A stretch of 64,000 bases of DNA from Ctenosaura bakeri (lineage: Eukaryota > Chordata > Lepidosauria > Squamata > Iguanidae). Each line of letters starts with the position of its first letter. Position 1 is the stretch's first letter. Made by a program: the position numbers and the translations under genes. The stretch spans positions 1-64,000 of the forward strand of contig CAOLHI010002158.1 in assembly GCA_948474755.1 (NCBI GenBank), in the 5' to 3' direction. Below, piece after piece: positions 56,395-64,000 of this stretch. The notes below the pieces were generated by a model. That model searched no databases. It saw only the letters and a program-made list of their open reading frames with translations, and had not been told where the DNA came from.

Positions 56395-57530
56395 CCTCAA
56401 GTCCAAAGATGAAGCAGCAAGAGTTTTACCAAGACAAAGAGTTTTACAAAGACAAAGCTGAAAGCTGAGGTTTTATAGGCTGGGGAAAGAACATTTGGAA
56501 GAAGTCAGAATATGGGGGAGGGGGAGAATGTAATAAAAGAAAGTTACAGAAGGATACCCAGTGTAATAGATAAGACCAAAAGGCAATCTATCACCAGAAT
56601 TAATAATAATACATCTCAATAACTCAGGCAATGTCACCCTGTTCCATTTCCCCCTTCCCCAGCACTGGAACCAAAGCTGTAATCAGCACAGTTTATATTT
56701 TCAGTAATTCTATATTTTAACAGTCACAGTGAATCAAGTCAAACACCACCCAGGAAACATTCCTTCAGGACAACTTTAATGGCTGAAGTCGCAACTTCAA
56801 CAGAAAGAGGTAGCGATAGTATGCTTCGCATTTTAAGCCATGTTAATTCTTTAAATAAGTGAAAGTTATTGAAAATGGGCTTCTAAAGCTGAACTTGATT
56901 TGTCCATGGATGTGCTGCTTTAGTAATAACATTGGCAGCACAAAAATGAATCACATTTAAAATGGCTAAATTTGCCAAATCAGAACAAGATTTAAAACTT
57001 CATTGGCCCAAAGTGTCCTTTGGGACCATATAGTGATGTTATTGTTATTTGAGAAAATAAAGAATAAGTATATAAAAAATGATAACAGTTGGGACCATGC
57101 CATGATACATGGGCAAATTGATTTGCTGAAGTTACTTTTCAGGTCCATGTATAGCTCCCAAAGGTCGCATAATACTATAAGTACTAAATAATTGACACAA
57201 CTTAGTGGCAGATGTAACATATCTTTCCATATCTCTAGCTATTTACCAGTTATCATGCTACTGAATCAAGATCACTTTCTATTCTTTAAGCCCCAGCTGA
57301 AAAAGAGCCATACAGAATAATGGCAGGAGTGCTGGGGTGCCTTGTTCCAGGTAATGATCCTGCAGAGAAGAAGGAGCAGGAAGCTGCTGGGACAGTGATC
57401 CATATTTAGAAGAATCAGAAGAGAAGCAGCAGTGAGGTGGAGATGAACAGTGCAACTCAAGAGAAAACCCAGGGCACTCAGTAGCAGCTATAGATCAAAT
57501 GCTTCCCCCACACACACATTCTTTTCAGAA
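56395..57530. other. Unassigned sequence
   Basis: No gene or bounded repeat recognised. Confidence 0.35.
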
Positions 57531-57536
57531 GTCATG

Positions 57537-57667
57537 GGCCATTTCTGCACTAGACTGTTATAGTGGTATTATTCCACTTTCAACATCCCATGGAATCCTG
57601 GGGCTTGCAGTTTAGGGAGGGGCCATATGGAAAGTGGAATAATACCACTATAACTGCGGAAATGGCC
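57537..57667. mobile_element. GGCC-ended palindromic MITE, internally deleted
   Basis: GGCCATTTCTGCACTAGACT at the left and CTATAACTGCGGAAATGGCC at the right. TTATTCCACTTTC mirrors GAAAGTGGAATAA. Flanks are ATG and TTG. A central segment is missing. Confidence 0.82.
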
Positions 57668-57669
57668 TT

Positions 57670-58220
57670 GCTCAACTATTCCAACATCAGTGCTTGCTTT
57701 CATTTATCTTCACCAGTGTTCAGGTTATTTCACTCAGATGTGTGGCAAGGCCAAACCTGTGGGCCTAAAAGGAAACATTTGGCTTTCCGAGACAGGGGAA
57801 AACAAGTAAAGTATCTGATGCTTTCTTTGCCAAAAACAACATAAGTGTTTGTCAAAAGCTGAGTGTCCAGGACTGCTCAAAGGATTTTGAGAGCCCAGGA
57901 TATTATCTATATTCAGAGTCTGTACTATGGTGGCTCCAGTCTTGACCACATGACAACTCCTTTGAGCATTCTCCAAATTCACGCACACACACTGCTGAGC
58001 TGTGGACCACCCTTGAATAGGTTCACCTCTCCTCGCTCTGCAGATCTGCCCTGCTATGGCATCATCTGTTCTATCCAAATGCGCTCCTCAGGAAAACCAT
58101 GAAACTACTCTCCTGGGTCTATCAGAAAACAAGCTAAAGCATTATCATTTAGCCAGCTGTGTAGACAGAAAACATCAGTTTAGTCATCATTTGGGTTGTC
58201 TAATGGTGCTATTTTTGGTA
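57670..58220. other. Unassigned sequence
   Basis: No gene or repeat recognised; overlapping short frames on both strands. Confidence 0.35.
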
Positions 58221-58224
58221 TTTT

Positions 58225-58332
58225 ATAGGTGTATTTTTTCACTCGGAAGAAAAGATGTATAAGACACACTCCATTTTCAGAGGGTATTTTTTAAGGGAAA
58301 AAGTGTATCTTATACGCCAGCAAATATGGTGA
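58225..58332. mobile_element. Small inverted-repeat DNA transposon fragment (TATAAGACAC type)
   Basis: GATGTATAAGACACAC near 58253 is approximately inverted to AAGTGTATCTTATACGCC near 58302, and the right end GCCAGCAAATATGG resembles the common GCCGGCAAATACGG terminus. A mariner-like MITE is plausible but not shown. Confidence 0.45.
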
Positions 58333-58337
58333 TTTTC

Positions 58338-58612
58338 TGTCCTCCCATTTTTTCAGGAACTTTTAAAATGCCCCTGTTTCTCCTCCTTCCACTTTCTCTA
58401 CTTGTCCTTGGGTCACTCTGATTGCTGCATAATGTGTTCAAAGGGCAAGAGTAGTCTGCACATAATTAACCCAGTGGGAAGGGGACAATCCTGCTCTTCC
58501 CAGTAGACTCAGGCAAAAACAAACTGCCCCAACCTCTCCTAGCCTTTGTGTTCTTCCTTTGCGATCTGTGAAATGTTGAGGCAGGTATGATCTTCTCAGA
58601 GGTCATAACCAT
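58338..58612 (+). repeat. Old dispersed repeat, copy 2 (partner of 580-935)
   Basis: See the entry at 580-935 for the shared blocks. This copy is shorter because several internal segments are missing. Confidence 0.5.
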
Positions 58613-58924
58613 TGCTCTATCTACACAGTCCATATTAGAGCAATTCTCAGCCACATTGCACTCCTCTCCTTTCCAATATAATCCCCCCCCCGCAATAATA
58701 ATACATAGTTCAATTTGCAGATAGCATTTTCACCTTTGAACTGACTTCAACAACCAGTGGTGCACATCTGACACAAACTCTGACTCAGTCCACCATTCCA
58801 TCTCATCCACCCACGCTGGTCAATTATTATTCTATGTCTCCATCTACTGCAATATTCTTTGGCATTTTTACTCATGAATCTGAAAAATCCATTTTTAAAA
58901 ACTTGTTTGTTTTGTAAAAGCATA

Positions 58925-60300
58925 GATTCAGCAAATATCTATTTATTTTATTTTTATTTATTAAAATATTTACATCCCATCCTTTATCCAAAGATCTCAG
59001 GGCAGCTTGTAATAAAATCAACTTAAAACAATAGATAATTGCAGAAGTTTAAAAAAAGATTTAAAATATATTAAATAGCCTTTCAGTTTAAAAAGACAAT
59101 TTAAAACCAGTTAAACAATCTTGAATAATATAAGCATAAAACATGCACAGCCTGGATGAAATTAGTTTGGCTTGAAAGCCAGATTTTAATTTGGTACTGA
59201 AATGATTCCAGTGTTGGTGCCAATCAGGCCTCAGGAGGAGGGAATCCCATGATATATTTTCCTTACTGATGTTACATGGAGAAGGGCTCTTCCAAAGCAT
59301 CTTGGTTCCCAAGCAGAGAGGGGGGAGAGAGAGAGAGAGAGAGACTCCCTCAGGTCTCAAGGTCTCAAGCCATTTAGAGCTTTAATGTTATTTCCAGTCC
59401 TTGAATTTAGAATGGAAAGTTATTGGCAGCAAGGACCATCCCTTCAGAACAGGTGTTATATCTGAATGGAATTCCACTGAGCAGTCTCACTGCTGCAATT
59501 TGCACTAGCTGTAATTTCCAAGTTGTCTTCAAGGGCTGCCCCATGTAGAGTGCACTGCAGTGGTCTAATCAGGAAGTTACCAGTACATTGACTACTGTAG
59601 CAGTTATCTCTGTCCAGGAAAGGCTGTAGATGGTGGAGCAGTCAAAGCTGGTCCCAAGCACTCCAACCCACCAAGTCTATCCGGGCCTCCAGTGACAAAT
59701 ACTCCCAGATTACACAACTGTTCCTTTAGGGGTAGTGCAGCCCATCTAAAGCAGGTAATCTACCCAGTTCCTGGACTGTCTTATCAGGATTCAGCCTCAA
59801 TTTATTCACCCTCATTTGGCCCATTACAGTATCCAGGCACTGCTCCAGCATCTGTACAGCCCCCACCAACTCTGATGACAAGTAGAACTGAGTGTTTTCA
59901 GCATATTCAGGGTACTCATCCCCAAAACTCTGAATGACCTCTCCCAGCAGCTTCATATAGATGTGGAACAGCAAGGGAGACAAGATTGAACCCTGTTGCA
60001 CCCCACAACACAATGGCCATGGAGTAAAGCAGGAGTTCCCCCAATGCTACTTTCTGGAACCAACCTTGCAGAAAGGACTGGAACCACTGTTTAGCCATGA
60101 TCAAAAGCCACTGAGAGATCCAAGAGGATCCACAGGATAGCACTAGCCCGTCTTTCCCCTAGTCATCATTCAGAACAACCGAGCCTGTCTTGGTACTATT
60201 AAACTGGCCTAAGACTGAAACATTCTTTTTCCTGAAGTTGCCCAGCCACCACAGATTCAAGCACTTTGCCCACATACTGGATATTAGCTACAGATCTTAG
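58925..60300 (-). mobile_element. L2/CR1-type LINE, 5'-truncated and internally deleted
   Basis: On the minus strand a decayed reverse transcriptase (see next entry) is followed by a 3' untranslated region. It ends with GCTGCCCTGAGATCTTTGGA, GGATGGGATGTAAATATTTT and an AATAAA/AATA-type tail (58925-58965), the usual terminus of reptile L2/CR1-like elements. A GA-rich tract (59322-59343) lies within it. Because the tail and the coding relic are contiguous, this is a single truncated insertion. Confidence 0.82.
59330..60300 (-). pseudogene. Reverse transcriptase pseudogene of an L2/CR1-type LINE
   Basis: From the N-terminal side, in more than one frame: GKVLESVVAGQLQ (about 60265), a deletion, WFQSFLQGWFQKVALGE, GVQQGSILSPLLFHIYM (palm motif, about 60005), YAENTQFYL where the catalytic YADDT should be (about 59900), MRVNKLRLNPDKT (about 59810), FLDRDN and KALNGL near the end. 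The first catalytic aspartate of YADD is changed, and frameshifts and stops are present. The enzyme copied the element into DNA when it was intact; this copy is dead. Confidence 0.85.
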
Positions 60301-60329
60301 CTAAAGATTTTCGGAGTTTGGAAGTTGTT

Positions 60330-60770
60330 ATAACTAATTACTATTCCAATAATGAACAATTATATAACTATATTACATAATATGTATAAGCTAATGTGGA
60401 ACAATTTGCTTGTTTTGCAGTGTAACTGCAAAATAACTTCTAGTTTCTTCATAACTAAAGTGTGACCTCACTAAATAGAGGAAGAAGGTTGCATGTTTCA
60501 ACATCTGGCTCATGCTGTACTTGGTGCCTCATGCTCTCTTGTGGGTGTTAAGGTGACAGTAAGGTGCAAAGTGCCACCAGCTGGTGTTTTGTGCTGTCAG
60601 CCAGTGACGTCTAGCTTCCTTAAAGTATCTGTTTTGTTACATTTCTGAAAAACGAGAAAGTAAAGAGTTGGGTTTAAAAAAAAGCATGACTATAATGATA
60701 ACTACTTTGAGGATGCTGTGAAACCAAATTGTAACTGATTTTTAATAGTAACTATTCAAACTGTGGCCAT
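60330..60770 (+). repeat. hAT-like dispersed repeat, copy 2
   Basis: Partner of 34215-34560 (see that entry). GTTATAACTAATTACTATTC near 60326 and TTTTAATAGTAACTATTCAA near 60741 resemble the repeated RTAACTATT motifs in hAT ends. No coding. Confidence 0.45.
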
Positions 60771-60779
60771 TTTTTTTTG

Positions 60780-62050
60780 TTTTGGTCTGCGCTAACTACC
60801 ATTTATCCAGTTATACCACTTAGCATCATCCATATTGTTGGTAATATTTTGTCAAACAGCAAGAAAGTTGTATAGGGAAAAATGGAACTCCCTGTGTTCA
60901 TTGAGATCTAACATTTTGGCATTTCAAGCACCCTGGAATTTCCCTCTCCAGATAAAATGGTTTATATGCAACCTGTTTCATTGCATGAGCAATTGCTCAA
61001 GGAAAGAAAAACAGATGAGGTCAGAGCTATAATGCTCAAATGTCTAAATACTGACACCTTTGCTTGCATCAGAGATGAGGTGGTCTGAGAATTGCATCAA
61101 AAGGTTGGCGCACTCATTTTCCAAAAGTTCAGACACAAAGGCATTATGTAACTCAGAAGATTGATGTTGCCTGGCTTCAAACTATTCTAATAGGAACAAA
61201 TAAACATGATGAAAAACTTAGCAAGTAACTACTTTGTGTTTGGAATGAAACAAAGAAGGGAACAATTACATGCCTCAAATGGCTGTCATTATTGTTTCAG
61301 TAATTATATTAGCATTTGCTGCGCACAACCATCACCCAGTCCACTTGATGGGAAAATCTAATGATGAATTCTTCTTGAAACAGAAAGCAATTCCTCTAAG
61401 CAAGAAAATGGTCCATGAGAACTCCTACTGTCATAAATCTAGTATTTCTCATTACAAAAGAAAAAAAAAGGAATGTATATCAGCCACCCCAAACTGATTG
61501 CTTCTAAAATTACAAAGCCCAGTGGTCAACTGCGTTAGATGGGTTACCCTCTCTATTGGCCGTGACTCTTGAAAAGCAACATCGTCATAGTCTAGTGATA
61601 GACATCTTAAAACAGGAGGGTCAGGGGCAAGGCTTATTGTAAAGAGGATCTAAAGAAAGACAGTAGACACTGAAAGCTCAAGGGCAGAGGAAATAGTAGA
61701 AACAGAGCTTGGAACATTACTCAAAGTAATCCCTTCCATTATACATCAGCCGTTCAAAATTCAATTTTGTTAACATTAGCATTACCTCCATAAGCACTGT
61801 AATATGTTAGAATGTATGTTATTAACACCTTAATGTTAGCATTTTCAGCCTGCATTTGTTTTAAATGTTCAGCACCCCTTTGCAAAGGATTGTTTACCAG
61901 AAAATGATACGGCTAGATGCTCTCCTCCTGGGGAAAAAACAAACAAAATACGATTGCATCTCCTCCAATATTTCAGATGAAAATCAGCATCCATGTGCTT
62001 GAACAACAGCAGGGTGCGGTCAAGATGGCAAAAGTTATCAGTGAGGATGT
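60780..62050. other. Unassigned sequence
   Basis: No gene recognised. The frame at 61270-61497 starts with a hydrophobic stretch, but it has no further motif and could not be supported as a gene. Confidence 0.3.
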
Positions 62051-62057
62051 ATACTTA

Positions 62058-62237
62058 GGCCATTTCTGCACTAGACTGTTACAACGCTATGATTCCACTT
62101 TCAACATCCCATGGAATCCTGGGGTTTGCAGTTTCAGGAGGGGCTCCCTGGCCCCTCCTGAAACTGCAAACCCCAGAATTCCATAGGATGTTAAAAGTGG
62201 AATCATAGTGCTGTAACAGTCTAGTGCAGAAATGGCC
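62058..62237. mobile_element. GGCC-ended palindromic MITE, near-perfect foldback
   Basis: GGCCATTTCTGCACTAGACT mirrors AGTCTAGTGCAGAAATGGCC exactly. Inner blocks TGGGGTTTGCAGTTTCAGGA and TCCTGAAACTGCAAACCCCA are also exact inverses, so almost the entire 180 bases fold back with a short CTCCCTGG-type centre. The 3-bp flanks are TTA and ATA. Probably a young copy. Confidence 0.9.
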
Positions 62238-62239
62238 AT

Positions 62240-62745
62240 AGGCTAAGAGAGGCTACAGTAGTTTCCTTTTGCCTGATTCTACAGGGAAGGAGAAGATTCT
62301 ACCCTCTCTTCTCCTTTCCTCCCGGCTGCATTAGCAGACTGCAAACTACTTTTATACTTTGAATTTAGTTTGCAACAATGGAAGTAACCTGAGGACAAAA
62401 AGGAGGAGGGGGAGGGGGGAGTATCTGGGGCATTTTAAAAGTAGGATAACAGAGGATTGATCAAAACTGTCCTTGCCAAATCGGGACAGCTGGAGAATGT
62501 GCCATTGTTTTCTCTCTTTTCTTATGGTTGGGGTTAGTTAGGAAAATCATACTTACTGAGCATCCAAATTCTTACAAAGAGTGTCTGCGGAGGAACCAAA
62601 AGTATCCAAAGTAACTATTTGTTCTTTATCATACTGCAGCTATTATAGTTAGGCACATCTTTCACTTCCACACAATGAGCAAATCAGATTCCCTGACATG
62701 AATGCATCTTGGTTTTCTTACAATTATAATGCATTACCAGCCTCC
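62240..62745. other. Unassigned sequence
   Basis: A G-rich patch AGGAGGGGGAGGGGGGAG at about 62403-62420 is the only notable feature. Confidence 0.4.
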
Positions 62746-62754
62746 ACAGAGAGA

Positions 62755-62993
62755 CAAGGAATGTGTGATGGTTTGAGCATTGGAGTATGACTCTGGAGAC
62801 CAGGATTCAAATCCCCACTCAACCATGGAAACCCCAGTGGGTAGCCCTGGGCAAGTCACACCCTTTCAAACTCAGAGAGAGGCAAAGCAAATTTCTTCAA
62901 GTAAATCTTGCCAAGAAAACCCTATTGTAGACTTGCCTTAGGATCACCATAGCTCAGAAACTACTTGAAACTGAAGGCACAAAACAACAACCA
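62755..62993 (+). mobile_element. tRNA-derived SINE (ACA-tail squamate type), long form
   Basis: TGTGTGATGGTTTGAGCATT starts the A-box region; GAGACCAGGATTCAAATCCC is the B box; CTGGGCAAGTCACACCCTTT, AATCTTGCCAAGAAAACCCT, TAGGATCACCATAGCTCAGA and AAGGCACAAAACAACAA follow. This copy keeps the GAGAGGCAAAGCAAATTTCT segment missing from most shorter copies here, so it may represent a different subfamily. Confidence 0.88.
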
Positions 62994-62994
62994 G

Positions 62995-64000
62995 CGGCCA
63001 CCATCTCGTAGCTTTTTCTTTCTCCTGTACCTTTACACTGTTTTAATGAGCTCCTATTAGAGGCCTATGACAATGCTAGCTTTTCTTCTACTCTTGTGAG
63101 CCCTGAAAGTTTGCGTTTAATACTTGTCTGTTCAGCCCCATTAGTGCTGAATTAGGGTTGCTATCACTTTCTTCTGAGAAACATCTCACCCTTAATACCT
63201 CTGTGGCAGACAACTACAATGTGTTCTTCATGGTGTGAGTAGCTGTCCTTATTGAATCTTATCAGTGCCGACAGGGGAGAACTTAATTTCACAGTTTCTT
63301 TCTGAAGACTCTGGCAAAATTTGCAGATTTCTTCATACCTAGTATGTAAATATCTGAGGGTTTTTTAAAGAAATCTGGATAAAGGAGAAGGTAAAACTAT
63401 CATTTTTCTGATCTCTACTTCTTACCATAGGTATACTATTCCAGTCATACTGTGCTTCTATATTGGACAGTAATCCTAAAATCCTTGATGTATAATCTCT
63501 GACTTGTTACATCTGTTTTCCTTTCAATGGAGAGCTCCATGTCATCACAATCAAACATATTTTAAACACTTCTTTCTCCTAATAATTATTTTCAGTCTAA
63601 CTTTAGACTCAAATTCCATTTTGTTATCTGATCACTCCTTTGAACCAAACCACTTGTGGGTGGTTGACATTCTCAACATGAATCCTTTGTGTTTACCAGC
63701 TCATTTTTCATATAAATGCGGGCAGACGTATCTTATTACAATAGCTAAGCCATCATTTCTTTCTAATCTGAATTCCTTCCAATGTGTTAACTGCAATTAA
63801 TAATTTGATATGGCAAACATAAATGAAAGGATATTTACTTGTCTATATAAGTTCTGCTCTGCCATTTAATATTCCCAATTGTTTGTTTCAGAAATTGTAA
63901 TATTCTTTAAATGTTTTGTTTTTTATATTGAGTTCATAAATAGTTATATTGTTAAGGATACCACTTCTTTTTTTCTGAGAGGCTCTTCCTGTTTAAGATC
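62995..64000. other. Unassigned AT-rich sequence
   Basis: No gene, RNA gene or bounded repeat is recognised to the window end. Confidence 0.35.

Noticed and set aside
55872..56406. Frames of 124 and 155 codons on opposite strands
   Set aside because: Both lie in the Tigger-like element and have no transposase or host motif.
59692..59937. Plus-strand frame rich in Pro/Ser
   Set aside because: It is the antisense of the LINE reverse transcriptase relic.
61270..61497. Small secreted-peptide candidate (hydrophobic start)
   Set aside because: VIIVSVIILAFAA looks signal-like, but there is no precursor architecture, Kozak context or homologue that I recognise.

Overview
This window looks like intergenic or intronic DNA from a squamate reptile, most likely a lizard. 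I found no intact protein-coding gene, no rRNA or tRNA gene and no CRISPR. The organism call rests on the repeats. There are many tRNA-derived SINEs ending in ACA-rich tails (B-box GGTTCRAATCC type, 3' part ending in AAGGCACACAACAACAA). There are also a Penelope-like retroelement with a GIY-YIG domain, an L2/CR1-type LINE, a mariner relic, and many short foldback DNA transposons typical of iguanian-like genomes. The sequence is AT-rich, with microsatellites and scattered stop codons in every frame. The long open frames are microsatellite translations, transposon relics or chance.

Layout. 0-5 kb: old repeats, a SINE, a large TAGA/CAGA microsatellite, and the first copy of a hairpin-bearing repeat family (family H). 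6.1-6.6 kb: a CpG-rich foldback element. 6.8-10.7 kb: two more family-H copies. 11.7-12.4 kb: 5'-truncated Penelope element with a GIY-YIG coding relic and a hammerhead-like core. 15-17 kb: GGCC-ended palindromic MITEs. 19.7-20.6 kb: a solo LTR with a perfect 5-bp target duplication. 21-22.5 kb: more MITEs, including a second CpG-rich element lying inside an older repeat. 25-30.9 kb: SINEs (one with a nested insertion) and microsatellites. 32.2-33.1 kb: a second solo LTR of the same family, inverted. 33.9-36.4 kb: SINEs and MITEs. 36.7-37.1 kb: fifth family-H copy. 37.7-38.1 kb: unique-looking sequence that could be conserved noncoding DNA. 41.5-42.8 kb: mariner relic whose three catalytic acidic positions are all altered. 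43-58 kb: mostly unassigned, with MITEs, a LINE 3' end and a Tigger-like element. 58.9-60.3 kb: L2/CR1-type reverse transcriptase relic. 60.3-64 kb: hAT-like repeat, a MITE, a SINE and unassigned AT-rich DNA.

The elements do not act together as a pathway. The window is a record of several transposon waves. The observations most worth following are hairpins kept by paired (compensatory) changes in two dispersed repeat families, the LTR family defined by two solo copies, the 3-bp flanking duplications of the GGCC-ended MITEs, and the hammerhead-like core at the Penelope 3' end. Family names come from remembered features and were not checked against a repeat library.
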